A stretch of 64,000 nt of DNA from Siphonodentalium dalli (GCA_032622095.1 CP136068.1:132625989-132689988), one strand, 5' to 3'. Positions 24,741 through 37,370 are shown, counted from the stretch's first letter. Notes: a model not told the origin generated them from the letters alone. Numbers and translations: made by a program.

Positions 24741-26050
24741 TACAAATGCCGAAATAAAATGGCAAAACTTCCTATGATATTCGTAAATCTATCACATAAT
24801 GAACTCAGTCTCAGTATATACGTCGTGTTGATTCAACGGTCGGAAACGCAATGGTTTATGGTTATCGACTTCTCAAAAACATTCGATTATGTATGGCGCG
24901 ACGACGGTTTGCTGCTTGTCCGTTAAGTTGACAATGGGTTCAGATGTCACGTCATCCGTGCAGCCAATTAGCGAGCGGATAGGGTCGAACACATGGTACA
25001 ACTCAGGTGTCTTGACCCATTTTCGGGATAATCCATTATGATAAGAGGTGACGCATCAAACAAATGGACTCGACCATGCATGTTTTAAGTCAGATAATAG
25101 CTTCAAACTGTACATTATTTCAGCTAATGGAAAGATCTCGACCTACGGTCTCGATCGATCCATTCCCTGAAAAAATGTACAGTTTTTAGCCATTATCATA
25201 TACTTACAATCACCGTATTTGTATGACACAGTCAGCGCGATAATTCGCAAAGCATCCATCAGTTTTACGTAGAAAACCAGTATAAACGTTAACAATTGAT
25301 TATTAATAATAATTGATTATCATTATACCGCTATATATGCGAAGGAATAATTCACGCTCTTTATCAGAGAAGCATGGTCATTGGATATTTGGTAGGCTGG
25401 CGAAATACATTCAACACGTTGTTTGACACTTCTCCGTTTGAAAGTCTATTTCTGGCCACAAAAGATCCCATTAATTGGCATTAATGTGCCCGACCTAATT
25501 ATGTCCCGGTAAAAAGAACGCCCAGATGGTGATTGTGTGGAGTCAACTCGGACAGTGCATATGTAACGGTGTCCCATCCAATTTGACGTACACTATAGGC
25601 AACTGTATATGAGTACGCTTTCCATAACCGAAAATAATGAAGTCCAGTGACATCGGTTACTATTCATTCTGCATTATTCTGCGAAATCGAACTGTCCATT
25701 GAACATTGGGTAGACCAAGTATAACTGACGAAAGACTTAAATAAAAACAAATGTTATAAATGAATACAAAATACACACGATGGCATGCAGCGTCAGACCA
25801 TCGTAGCGAGGGGCCTGAACTCTGCCTTATAGCTTGGCATGAGTTTGCAAGCAACTATTAGAGTTATGATTCTTGAACTAGAATTTTTCACTGGGAGTGA
25901 TATTGATACGGATACATGTAGTTCATCCACGCACATGTATATTTACTACCAAAAACAGTGACTGTCCGTAATTCATCCGAAATCAACTGCAATCTATCTT
26001 CCGTCCACCCATTATTCTTTGCCGATCGAGCTAATTACGTATGACGTCAT
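24741..26050. other. Non-coding stretch with a small foldback
   Basis: No gene was recognised. 25093-25197 is listed separately. Confidence 0.5.
25093..25197. repeat. 105-bp foldback (GATAAT ends)
   Basis: 'gataatagcttcaaactgta' at the left pairs with the inverse of 'tacagtttttagccattatc' at the right. The inner parts also pair ('atttcagctaatgga', 'gatctcgacc'). One arm recurs at 63562-63620. Probably a small MITE; the target duplication is unclear. Confidence 0.6.
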
Positions 26051-26062
26051 TTACGGTACCTT

Positions 26063-26152
26063 GACTTATTGGCCGCGTTTTCTACTTATTGGCCGACTTT
26101 TTGTTTCTTATTGGCCGTGTTTTCTACTTATTGGCCGACTTTTTGTTACGTA
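26063..26152. repeat. 45-bp unit present twice (ATTGGCCG repeats)
   Basis: 'ttattggccg.gttttctact' followed by 'tattggccgactttttgtt' occurs twice in tandem. ATTGG (inverted CCAAT) is hit four times within 90 bp. Confidence 0.8.
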
Positions 26153-26814
26153 TGAGTATGACGCGGGCAGCGTATTACTTATTGCGGCCGATAACCTATA
26201 GCTAATTAATAATGTTTCTCTTCAAATGACATACATGTATGTCTTCCATAAACTTTCTGTATTGATTGAGAAGTATAAACTAAGACCTTTTAGCCAGGGT
26301 GGGAGAGGGATCATACATTTATCTTATGCTACTGGGATATAGCTGTAATTAAAGTCTTAGTTTTCCTTACAAACTATAAAACAGGAATTGTGACTATTAT
26401 TAGAGCTTTGTAACATATTTGATAGCACTTTCATTTTACGAAATTTTAAGAAAAATTAGTTTATGCGCTTCTCTTGTGTTTCCAGGCACAGCTATGCAAA
26501 TAACGAGTTTAGTAGAATTCGATTTCTTGTTGTTGCTGCTGTTGTTTATATTGATGTTGTTGTAAGTGTTTTCGCAAAGTGTTTAATCGTTTCCATGGTT
26601 TCGTCATAGTAGTTATTGTTCAATTTACATGAACACATATTCGGCTATAGCTCGGTATGACCTAAAAAAGCGTGGCAATTAAACGGATATGATTCATTCG
26701 AGCTTCCAAATTCTGTATTCTGTCTACGTAATTTGGAACAAGGTATACGATAGGTTGACAAATATACGATTGTGTTTATATACCCGCTGCATGGGCTCTA
26801 AAAATACTTGAGAC

Positions 26815-26962
26815 GACAGGGGGGGGCGGAAAAAAAACTGCGGGACACAACCTACCGGGGGGTGGGGGGTACCTAGGCGTAAAAAATTTACACGTAAATT
26901 TTTTCCTTATTCATTTAGGGGGGGGGGGGGTTGTCGGAAAAAAATTGCATGTAATTTTTTCC
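26815..26962. repeat. Low-complexity G-run / GGAAAAAAA repeat
   Basis: 'ggggggcggaaaaaaact' and 'gggggggggggttgtcggaa' with an inverted 'aaaaaatttacacgtaaatttttt' between them. Related to the repeats at 19.4, 20.3 and 21.7 kb. Confidence 0.55.
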
Positions 26963-29049
26963 CAAATATGTATTTTCAGAACAACTTCAATTTTCTCTCA
27001 TTTTATAGAATATGGATTAACCTTAATATCCAAATCATATATACATGAGTAGTACAATCCACCTAAAACAATTTTGGATAACCACTGTCTTGGTTTAGAT
27101 GTGATATTGACCCCATTAACCCTCTTAATAATGCCGACTATGTCAGTGTCTACCAGTCGAATGCAGAATTCTAGTGAAACAAATGCTCTTTATTTTTATC
27201 ATATTAGGAATAGACTAACACGGAACAGTCTGTTTCTGTTCAAAATTGTTCAAAGTTGTATTGTTGTAACTTCAATAAGTCCTTCTGGGACATTTAATGT
27301 TCACAGAAAGGTAGTTTTTAGTACATATCGACCTATGTTGAAACCGGGATAAATTAAAAAGTGAATATTATTAAAGATACATAATCCGAATTTTACCAAA
27401 AGTCTATTTAGTCATCCAAATTAGTTTATTACCTATATACACTAAATGTTGTCAATAGTAGAAATTTAGGTTATCGAGAAATAACCTTCAATTGAGTCAG
27501 TATATATGCATAGTTTTTGTGATATTCCCGTTATATTTTTTCCACTGGAAAATTGCATTAACGTCAACATCCCATCACACGCGTCATAACGTCATTTGCC
27601 AGCGAAGAGGTTAAGGGTTAAACGCCAATAAGTAATATACATAGATTGGGACTCGTAAGTCTATAGACTGCAATGCATGTGTGATTTTAATGAAACGTAA
27701 TAATAGCGTGAGGCAATTGAAAACGACCAACACAAAAGAGAATAATTGCACCATGAAATAATAAAAAAGGTTTGTTCTAACGGCACCCTCTATATGGCGT
27801 CCACGATAACATATTCCATGGTTAAATGTGTGACAATGTTTTTATAAATTCCGTGGACTGCCATCTTACGATTACATTATAGAGCTATAAACAACGTTTG
27901 CTTCCAGTCCCGGCTGACGTCCTCAGTGTTATGGTGCACAATGGCATATCCGAAGGCAATTCATGCATTAGTTACTGAAATACATTGTATCCATCAATGG
28001 GGAATAACCTATACCGAATTATTGGTCACCGGAACAAACATTTTACTGTGAAAGTAAAAAAGTATAAAAAAATTACGTGGGTATGTTTATATATTGATGA
28101 ATTTACTCTGTGTATCTATATTCTTTATTGCCTCTTCTAAGTATATATTGAATTGTAATATGACCAGACGCTAGCGTAATTAACGAACCACAGCTAAAAC
28201 ACATGCATAAGCTAGGATATATCTGTGTCTTTTTAATCCTATAAAATAACTTCATAGATGCGTATTCATATAAACTAAGATTAACTTAGGCCTTATATCG
28301 TGGTGTGATATTACACTACAGACATGCACAATGGTTCATCGACAGAGTTGGTTCTATAGCAATGTCGTGTATAAATTAGGTCAATCATATCAGACATCAA
28401 GGCATGCGAGAAATCAGAGATTCACAATGCAAACAGACTACGAGCTCACCGACTCAGATTTAAAACCTAAATAAAAAACTTTTAAAAGCTATTCCTTTTG
28501 AACAAATTATTACATTACAGAATATAAACTATACCAACATCAAACTGAAAGTAGTCAAGACTGTTGGTTGTTGTATAGAGGGGAGTATTATACTGAAATT
28601 AACCATTATATTGACGCTGTGTGCGCAATACGATTGAGATGTGTACTATACGAAGAAGTTTGTCGATTTCATCGTGTTCATGTCATTCATAAAATGTCAT
28701 CATGTCGATTGCAACGAAATTCGACGAGCAACGTCATCGTGTAGCTTTCACCATCGACCTTCTCCTCCTCTATTTATCTCTTTCTCTCTCTATCTCTTTC
28801 TCTTTTTAAGACATAATAGACATGATCAGACACATGTAACTTGTAACGTGTGTTACCATGGCAAAAGAAAATCACCTGACTCACGTGACGATGACGCATA
28901 CACCTACACGGTAAAATCGTTCAGAAGTTTTGTGTCCAACATTCGATATTTTGTAGCCATGAGGAATAATCCAATATCCTGCTAACCGAAATGACTAATC
29001 AATTATGTGCAAGCAGAGCTTTGCCTGGGCAGGAAGATTTTAATTTGAT
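26963..29049. other. AT-rich non-coding stretch
   Basis: No gene was recognised. A CT-rich microsatellite ('tctctttctctctctatctc') lies at about 28770-28806. Confidence 0.5.
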
Positions 29050-29319
29050 TTAACCCTTTCATGACGGGAGCTGCGCTGGTGCAGCACTAAATATCATGTG
29101 CCAGTGCATTATTCTCTTATATATATATGCGAGTTTCCAACAGGGAGCCTCGCATATATAAGAGAATACACTGGCGTACAAGGTCAATGTAAATATTGTT
29201 AGGCCAATTCATTCTCTTATATATGCAAGGCTCCCTGTGGGCGACACGCATATATAAGAGAATGCATTGGCACAAGGTTTTCGCAAAGTTTCAGGAAGCT
29301 CCAGTCATGATAGGGTTAA
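29050..29319 (+). mobile_element. Hairpin MITE with a third type of end (TTAA/CCCTTTCATGACGG)
   Basis: The ends are TTAACCCTTTCATGACGGGAGCT (imperfect) and AGCTCCAGTCATGATAGGGTTAA. Two hairpins lie at 29101-29174 and 29204-29270. Their outer stems match the common hairpin, but the inner stem and loop are different (tccaacaggga / tccctgtggg instead of tcgaccataggtcg). At 270 bp it is the smallest hairpin MITE here and looks like an older or parallel lineage. Confidence 0.82.
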
Positions 29320-29362
29320 ACCAAATAAGTGTATCGCTGGTCTCATTTGGGACTGTCGTCGT

Positions 29363-29756
29363 TTAATCCTTTACCCAACAGAACGGCCCTGTGCCAATGC
29401 ATTCTCTTATATATGCGAGTCGACCATAGGTCGCCTCGCATATATAAGAGAATGCATTGGCTTAACACATTAAAAATTACAAAATTGTTAAAGAATGTAA
29501 GAAAAAATGGTAAAAAGTGTTAAAAAAAGGTTTTTTTTAGGCCAATGCATTCTCTTATATATGCGAGGCGACATATGGTCGACTCGCATATATAAGAGAA
29601 TGCATTGGCACAGGGCATAACTGTAACTATCACAATGTGGTCAAGGAGCCGATTCCAATGATATTTGTATGGTTCTATTGAGACAGACCGAAGATATTTT
29701 AGGCTCTTGAAGCTTTATTTTGCCGGTTTTGGCCGGTTTGTTGGGTAAAGGGTTAA
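29363..29756 (-). mobile_element. Hairpin MITE, piggyBac-like ends (copy 4, 394 bp)
   Basis: It lies only 43 bp after the element at 29050-29319. The left end is mutated to TTAATCCTTTACCCAACA and the right end is intact. Hairpins at 29394-29460 and 29542-29608. Six bases ('catatt') are missing before 'tgtatggttc' relative to other copies. Confidence 0.9.
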
Positions 29757-29908
29757 CAGAACGGAAATCAACATTTATGTACCATTCGTCAGGATACCAG
29801 TAATGTGTGAAACAGCACATAATGACCAATACAAACAATAGAGTTGTCTCGCCTTCTATATTCCCCACTAGTTTAAAGCTATTGGAATTTATATGGTTCA
29901 AATGTGTA

Positions 29909-29928
29909 ACCCCCCCCCCCCCCCCACC
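29909..29928. repeat. Poly-C run
   Basis: An unbroken run of about 17 C, then 'accaacg'. Its length may be unreliable in an assembly. Confidence 0.9.
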
Positions 29929-30033
29929 AACGTGGACCCTTTAAGCACGTCCCTGTTCGACATAGACTAAACAGCTTTGGCCTGCCGGTAGTGCATGATC
30001 ATTTTGTTTGTCTGGCCTGTGAATTGCCCATTA

Positions 30034-31632
30034 GGCCCGTTCCAAACGACGGATTTTTGTCGACTCGAATCTAGTACCAGACCCACAATTGTATTAAATG
30101 CGTCAAAAATGCGACGTTTGAAACAATTAGATCCGTGACAGACACACCACAGACGAATCTCCGTCCAATTCAGTCGAATCTTCGTCGGTGATGCGTCTGA
30201 AATCCGTCTTGGTTTCAAACGACGGATTTTTGACGACTCGAATCTAATACATGTGACGAGAAGAGCCGAAAGTTGCCGAAGAACGAATGCAAATGATATG
30301 ATAATGATATGATAATGGTATAATAATGAGGGGGCCCCCCTTATCTGAGGAAATACCCACATGACGTCATTTTCGCACGCTCTCTTTGTCACAAAGAAAG
30401 ATATATCTTTTAGCATTGCTTAGGTAACATTGTGCAAATTGTAATTATTTTGGTAGTTTGATTCCTCAACGAACATGGCATGTCACTGACTCACATCTTA
30501 TAATGGATATAGTATCAATGTTTTAGAATAATCCATATATACCGGTATAAGGGGTAGGGGTTGTAGCAACTGATTTATAATAATTCATATAGACCGATAT
30601 TCCTTATTGTAAGGAATAGGGGTGGTAGTCTCTGATGTATAATAATTAATATTTACCGGTATTACTTATTATAAGGGGCAGAGGTGGTACTACTGATTTA
30701 TAATAATTCATATATACCGATATTACTTATTATGGTCGGTAAAGGGGTGGTAACCTCTTATTTATAATAATTCATATATTCAGGCATTACTTGTTATAAG
30801 GAGCAGAGTGGTAGCCTATGATTTATAATAATTTATATATACCGGTATTCCTTATTATAAGGGGTAGGGTGGTAGCCTCAGATTTACAATAATTCATATA
30901 AACCGGTATTACGTATTATGAGGGGTAGGGATGGTAGCCTATGCTTTATAATAATTCATAGATACCGGTATTCCTTATTATAAAGGATATATAGGTGGTA
31001 TATAGCCTATGATTTATAATATATAATTAATATATTCCGGTATTCCTCATTATAAGGAGTAGGGGTGGTACCACTGATCTTACTTATAATAATTCATATA
31101 TACCGGCATTACTTATTATGAGGGGTATAGGGGTGGTAACCACTTATTTATAATAATTCATATATTTCGGTGTTCCTTATTATAAGGGTAGGGGAGGTAG
31201 TCTCTGATTTATAATAATTCTTGTATACCTGCATTTACATGCATGGTATACACATATATGGCAATTGGTTGCACGATCTAACATTTATTTGTAGCGCCTA
31301 TTATATTATATTATATAACTATATGTACTATATACATCCTCATATACATATGCACATATATTCGCGCTGCAATCGCGCATATATTTATACATAATTTATA
31401 CTGTATTTTAGTATATATATGTATAACATACCGGTATATATAGGCCTCTATATCTACGCGTGACCATTTTGTGAAGGTAACATGGAGTGCACCTTCAATA
31501 AATCGACCGATGTATTAGATTCGACGCGACAAAGATGCGTCCGTCTGAAACAAAATTGACCGCAGACGCATCACCGACGGATTTAATACAATTAGATTCG
31601 AGTCGACAAAAATCCGTTGTTTGGAACGGGCC
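30034..31632 (+). mobile_element. PIF/Harbinger-like non-autonomous element (copy 1)
   Basis: TTA-GGCCCGTTCCAAACGACGG at the left and CCGTTGTTTGGAACGGGCC-TTA at the right. The inverted repeat is about 37 bp and the duplication is TTA. A TWA duplication with GGCCCGTT ends fits PIF/Harbinger. Subterminal text repeats 'gtcgactcgaatcta' and 'gacgcatcaccgacg' several times. The middle is a minisatellite (30534-31230). There is no transposase or DNA-binding gene. The frames at 29967-30416 and 31535-31753 only follow the repeat. It supplies the empty site for the insertion in copy 2: 'gattcgtctgtggtg' on the minus strand, about 30145-30160. Confidence 0.87.
30534..31230. repeat. About 62-bp imperfect minisatellite inside the Harbinger-like element
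   Basis: Roughly 11-12 units of 'tataataattcatatatacc', 'ggtattacttattataaggg' and 'gtaggggtggtagcctatga'. Units differ by substitutions and small indels. The second element copy holds about 9 units (43795-44335), so unit number changed after the copies separated. Confidence 0.88.
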
Positions 31633-32659
31633 TTACCTGCGTACTTCTGACCGCGCGTTGACTGTCAGTCATCATGTTGTGATCACAGTAATCCGCCACA
31701 CAAGACTTCACACAGTTATGTACACAGATCTACACGAATGTAAACGACACTGAGCCAATGGACCTATCGTATAGGTACCGCCCCAATTTCAATTATAGCC
31801 AATGAGCCGATAGCTTAATCGCCGAAGCGACATATGCCTGCCTAGTGATATGAAAGACACCACAAGCAGCTCCTTAACAACCATTGTAAGCGATCCGAAA
31901 TTTACGAGCACGAGAGCAAAATATGTGTTAAAAAGCTACAATGGTGTTGAAATGTACACGGGGAACATGTCTGGTTAACGAACGATATTTATACACATGC
32001 ATGTTTTAGTTCTGTTTCCTAAATAAAAAAGTAACTAAGACATCTGTTTACGCTGGATTAAACAATGCCAACGACCACACTCGGATCCTAATGTTATTTA
32101 AATTCCAATATTAATATAACAGATTTCAAACTAAAACGTGGAAATAGTAGTCCCGATCGATGATGCGTTATAACACCGTGGTAATATTGCGTTCAAATGT
32201 CTGCTATTCACACTAACCTGTAGGATCTCCTGCGAACGTTTTACTGAATCCATTTGAGAATCTAAAGCTTCCTCCATATTAATGCGACAATGTACGTGTA
32301 AATGAGAATCAACAGATGTTTTCCAAGAGACTTACACGAAATTTCACACATTGCACGTTCTTCGCGATGTTAACACGCAACCTTCCCCGAACGAGTTCAC
32401 TTTGTGCCGTTGTTGCCACATGGCAACATGTAACTGACTCCATGATAGTCGGCGTTTTCTTTAATGTACTTTAGTGACGGCAAAATATGACGTGGAATTT
32501 TAAAAGATAATTATTTGATAATCCTTTGCACTTGCAGCCGGTCTGATGTCACCGGGGCTCATGCAGGACGCTTGAAGTATGGGAAACTGATATATAGTTA
32601 TATCTATTTCGACAAAAGAGGGATTATAGATTAATTACCACATGTAAACTTACATGTAA
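31633..32659. other. Non-coding spacer
   Basis: No gene was recognised between the Harbinger-like element and the LINE fragment. Confidence 0.5.
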
Positions 32660-33429
32660 ACTTACAAACTACCATGGATAAGGTATATTCAAAACATGCT
32701 TGACAAATGTGGAATGTCATATGTATGGTTATGCCAACACCACATAGAAGACGATATAATTATTAAGGCAGTAAAATCCCGCATACAAGATCAATTTAAG
32801 CAAGAATGGGCCTCATCAATGGAGGCCTCTACTAAGGGGTTGACGTATAAGGCAATCAAAGCAAACTTTGGAATCGAAAAATACATACATAATTGGAGCC
32901 TTAAAGATGTGCAGATTCTCGCGAGATTCAGAACAGCAAATCATGTACTCCCAGTGGAACGCGGTCGTTGGAACAAAATCCCGTATATTCAACGTACATG
33001 TGAACTTTGTACCCGTAACGTAATCGGTGATGAATACCACACGCTTCTTAGTTGTGATGCTTTTGTAGATGAAAGAAAACGATACATACCGCGTGCATAT
33101 TATAACTTTCCCAATGAAGCTAAATTCCGCATCCTTTTGTCAAATAGTAAGCCCAGTTTCATGAAGAGGCTCTGCATGTTTATCAGTGTTGTCAACCGAA
33201 AACTAGCCGTTCTCCTCAGTTTTCAATGACCACAGACCGAACGTCGACAATATAATGTTATGGTATACATATATTATTATATATATATCGATTTGTCACA
33301 TCCATCATTTATATACATTTGAACACGTGTCATGTCCACACTGTGATCTTGTTGATTATTTGTGTTTTTCTGATATGTAATTCTTTAAACCCATGTACAC
33401 ATGGTGTAAGAATAAACAATTATTATTAT
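32660..33429 (+). pseudogene. 5'-truncated LINE: C-terminal region after the reverse transcriptase
   Basis: The frame is open from 32660; 177 codons run from the ATG at 32696 to the stop at 33229. The protein matches the region that follows the reverse-transcriptase domain in many invertebrate non-LTR elements: a helical segment with 'FRTANHVLPVERGRW', then a Cys/His cluster CELC...DEYH...C (C-x2-C-x9-H-x4-C) at residues about 100-120. The RT and endonuclease domains are missing, as expected for incomplete reverse transcription. A small hairpin (CCATGT/ACATGG) and AATAAA followed by ATTATTATT at 33411-33429 mark the 3' tail. It is dead as a transposon although this frame is intact. Confidence 0.75.
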
Positions 33430-34000
33430 TTGTACATCTCCGTTTGGTTTATTTCATCAAGGTGTGAACCATTAGCATAGCTTCGATATTAAATTTGCTA
33501 TTTTATATTGAAGTTATATAATGGCTTCATTTACACAGTTTGATTCAACGCAAACATCGATCTTTGTTGGTTATCGGAAACAATCACACCTGGTTTTTTG
33601 TTTAAATCTGGTTCTATTTTTGTTTATATCTAACGACAGTCACTTTTACAAGATGCATATATACACACATTGGTATCTTGAAAATCGTGAAACTCAGAAA
33701 GAAGCTATAGTATCGTGTTACATTGCGTTTAACAACACAGTCCGTTCTCATCGGAAGCCATTTTAGTAATGAATACGTAGCGAGATTGAGATGGCATGTG
33801 GTGCTTAGTAACAGTAACCATGTCGTCTATTGGTGGGCGGTACGTACGGATAGGTCCATTGTCGCACATTGACCATGTATGGAAGATCGAAAAAAATTCT
33901 TGCATCCCGAACATTGACATTTACCCTTGATGTTAATATGTATCATTAATATTCAATTTCTTGGTTCCTTTGTTACCATTCTTCTGCTGAGTGCTATATT

Positions 34001-34390
34001 ACCATGCGTGCATGTCCCTCGTGTAACCGTGTATATATTACCATGCGTGCATGTCCCTCGTGTAACCGTGTATATATTACCATGCGTGCATGTCCCTCGT
34101 GTAACCGTGTATATATTACCATGCGTGCATGTCCCTCGTGTAACCGTGTATATATTACCATGCGTGCATGTCCCTCGTGTAACCGTGTATATATTACCAT
34201 GCGTGCATGTCCCTCGTGTAACCGTGTATATATTACCATGCGTGCATGTCCCTCGTGTAACCGTGTATATATTACCATGCGTGCATGTCCCTCGTGTAAC
34301 CGTGTATATATTAACATGCGTGCATGTCCCTCGTGTAACCGTGTATATATTACCATGCGTGCATGTCCCTCGTGTAACCGTGTATATATT
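34001..34390. repeat. 39-bp minisatellite, ten copies
   Basis: Exactly 10 x 39 bp of 'accatgcgtgcatgtccctc' followed by 'gtgtaaccgtgtatatatt'. The copies are identical except for one base in copy 9 ('attaac' for 'attacc'). The unit is divisible by three and has no stop in several frames, so long reading frames appear on both strands (13-residue repeats such as RACPSCNRVYITM). They share one array and no flanking exon signal was seen. Confidence 0.97.
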
Positions 34391-35340
34391 TTTAAAGTAA
34401 CATTTTAAGGGGACACTGCAGTCTGTGTTACCATGCACTCCATGAGTATATAAAGCATTTTCACAAGGGGTAAGGAGTGGAAGACATACGTATGGGACAC
34501 ATGGGTCTGGTAGGCAATGGAGCTTGATTCAGACCCCCTCACATCCCCACTCTATGGCAAGCCCTCCCAGTGCAATTTTACCCCGATAATAGCTTGAATT
34601 TGTACTGATATTTAAATCTTTTTAATCAGTATTTTGTGCAAAATTTTCATAAATAATTGGGTACCAGTTAGGAATAGAACAACTCAATGGGTGCAAATTG
34701 CATTTCGCACCAACAATATGTTGAAATTGTTCTCGGAGTATGATTTTCCAATTCATTAGTGAGGACATTGTTGTTTTTAGACCAACATTTTCATATTTTC
34801 CTATACGTTTGGTCAAACTGTTTACACTGAAAATCGTTTTGGATATGCCAATCTTCTAAGTGCAGGCACATAATCCCATTTCGAGACACGATTCAATTTG
34901 GTATATTCAGAGCTGGCTGTTTTTAAACTTTAATGTGACTCTTATTAATTAATTATATATCTGCCCATACACTACCCGTTCCACGTAATTTTACTACCCG
35001 TATCCGCACTCCAAATGCATCTAGCTACCGAACGTGAACTGGAGGTCACTGACAGGGAAATCGGACCACCAAATTAGTGACGTTTATGCCAAATTCACAT
35101 TGGCTTTTGCCGTTTGAACGGGAAACTCGTGTTTCGCAACCTGCCTATTGCGTCATATAAAATGATAGATTTGTTATCTGCTGTTTTATATTACCATAAA
35201 TCGTTTTGATAATACGATTATCTCATCAATATTTGTTGTCGATATGTAACAATAAATGGATCAATATTTTGTTTTAAATAATAATACCAGCTCTGTCGTG
35301 ATGGAACGATATTTTGTTTTATAAATCTCAACCATATTTT
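34391..35340. other. Non-coding stretch
   Basis: No gene or clear repeat was recognised. 'gttaccatgcactcc' just after the array resembles a decayed unit start. Confidence 0.5.
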
Positions 35341-35649
35341 GTTGATTGATTGTTTATTTGCAAAGCCAACATTTAAGTTGGAACATAGCCAAACATATAT
35401 ACATATATACAAACAAACAATTTATACAAACAATTTATACGTTAACAATTATCATATCATACTTCCGTAACAAATTCACCATAATATAATGACTATACAC
35501 AGCACGTATATACGATTCATAATTATGCAATTTCCAATTTATGGATGTGTCTCATATTATATATATACATATATATATATACATACATACATATACATAC
35601 ATATATATATATATACAGATTGTATACAAACATGCATACACATACATAT

Positions 35650-35700
<51 letters not shown>

Positions 35701-36460
35701 ATTCATCTGTATATCTAATAGTATATTAAGAGATCTTTTTCAATGCCAATTTAATAAATATGCTCAGTCTTTTCAGAACGCTCATGTTTTCAAGAGAAAG
35801 TAGTCCATGGAATTTATTGCGGTTCGGATTATCCCAGTAATATTTTGGAATATATAATTCGCGTAAGTTTTTCAGCTCTTGGCATATGATCATAAAATGG
35901 TACTCATCACATGGGCTATTGCTGCACAAAACACAGTTTAAATCATTATTATCTTTTCCTTTCGTCCATCTATTTTTTTCAACTGGCAATTTATGGTTTG
36001 ATGTTCGTATTTTCAGTAAGAAGTTAGATAAATGGGCTGACAAATATACTAGATATCGATTCATTTTAATCGAGTTCTTTATGTTGCTGTAGAATATAGC
36101 TCTGGTAGATGAGGACGACTTCAGACTGTCGAAAAGATTACATTCATAATTTTCAATCAGTTTACTTTTTATGTATCTTAACGCTGTTTTGCTTAGCGAT
36201 GACTGACTTGACCAAATGTGGTCCATGTTTACTTCGTGAAGGATCCCTTCCACAAATCTAATCCATTTGATCTTGTCTTGCAATAAGATATCGTCTTCAT
36301 GTACATACCTCAATAAAAGAAATATGTTCTTTGCTAGTTCTGACCCATCATGACTCACTAGATTTGACCAATACGATAGTGCTCTATATTTTATTTCTAT
36401 TAATATCGGATGCCTTCCAGGTTCTGCATATACCATATAATTAGGTGTACTCGATTTCAT
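35341..36460 (-). pseudogene. 5'-truncated LINE with intact C-terminal frame
   Basis: The minus-strand frame of 244 codons (36460 to 35726) opens with 'YMVYAEPGRHPILIEIK', a segment that follows the reverse transcriptase in this LINE type. It continues through 'LLKIRTSNHKLPVEKNRW' to a Cys/His cluster CVLC...DEYH...C (C-x2-C-x8-H-x4-C), and ends at LALKKIS. It is a distant relative of the LINE at 32.7 kb. The 3' UTR contains a (TA)n/(TATACA)n microsatellite and ends with AAATAAACAATCAATCAAC at 35341-35360. The RT domain is absent. Confidence 0.77.
35558..35702. repeat. AT / TATACA microsatellite
   Basis: Alternating TA with CATA interruptions, in the 3' UTR of the LINE fragment at 35341-36460. 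The apparent Tyr/Ile frames across it are artefacts. Confidence 0.95.
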
Positions 36461-36593
36461 TGAAGTTATTATTTTACAAAACTTAATTATATAATATGAT
36501 CATGTTCGTAAACGTAATTTGCGCCCGCTTGTTATTGTGCATGGGATTATCGGATGAATTGTTATCTTTATAGAAGGATTTGATAAACCCTAA

Positions 36594-37370
36594 GGGTGGA
36601 TACACACATGTATGTAATCTCTGTAATTATCGTGTATTTGGCGTTTTACATTGATCATACAGACGATGTAATATGTGTCCACTGACAACCCAATCATTGC
36701 CTACGTGTTGAACGCACTGAGTTCTAGTTCCAATTAAGTCGGAATCTAGATAAGCCGTTATCTTGGACCGAGTCGCCAGGCCACTTAAAATAATTGTTCG
36801 TGTGATAACCCATATGTTAGACTTTATATTTAAATAATTACCAGTCCTCTCTTATTTATAGCAGTGGTGGATCAGGATTTCCCCGACGCATGCGGGGGCT
36901 ATATATGACCCCGAAAGCTACAAGGCGGGGGTGGCTAACTCTGAGCTATTTAAGTAAAACATATCATATTGTACCTTCTTGCCCAGATTATTCCGACCGA
37001 TACATTCAACTAAGTCCCTTAGCGATTTTAAGCTTTCAAGACCCCACCCAAACAAGCATCATGGTTGAAAATGTTCTACATCAAGCCTGTATATGCCAGA
37101 CGTATGGCTTCTGGTGGTCGTGCATTAATAAAATGCCAGATATCACACATACTTGACTAATTTCCGCATCCGTGAGAGAAGACATGTTTTGGACTGGCCT
37201 TAAATGTACTGATAGAAGACAATTTGACTTCGCTTAGCACTGCTCACTTGTCTGGCCTGTTAACAATGAACCGCTCGCGCGCAGGTGATTAATGTTGTCA
37301 ATTATTGGTGTGGCCATGTAAAATACATGTATTTTACATACAGAAATTACATGCATGTGTGTATCCACCC
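36594..37370. mobile_element. TAA-flanked element with GGGTGGATACACACATG ends (Harbinger-like?)
   Basis: TAA-GGGTGGATACACACATGTAT at the left is matched by the inverse CATGCATGTGTGTATCCACCC-TAA at the right. The inverted repeat is about 35 bp and the TAA duplication (36591-36593, 37371-37373) fits PIF/Harbinger. The 777 bp hold no recognisable transposase. Confidence 0.75.

Noticed and set aside
30300-30416. 149-codon minus-strand frame (29967-30416) and its partner at 44471-44701 as a conserved gene
   Set aside because: The similarity is because both lie in copies of the Harbinger-like element; the frames are not preserved along the element and contain no domain.
34001-34390. CRISPR-like array or a cysteine-rich repeat protein
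   Set aside because: There are no spacers; units abut directly and are identical, so it is a minisatellite. Open frames on both strands follow from the unit length.
35489-35729. Tyr/Ile-rich membrane-like peptides
   Set aside because: They are produced by a TA/TATACA microsatellite.
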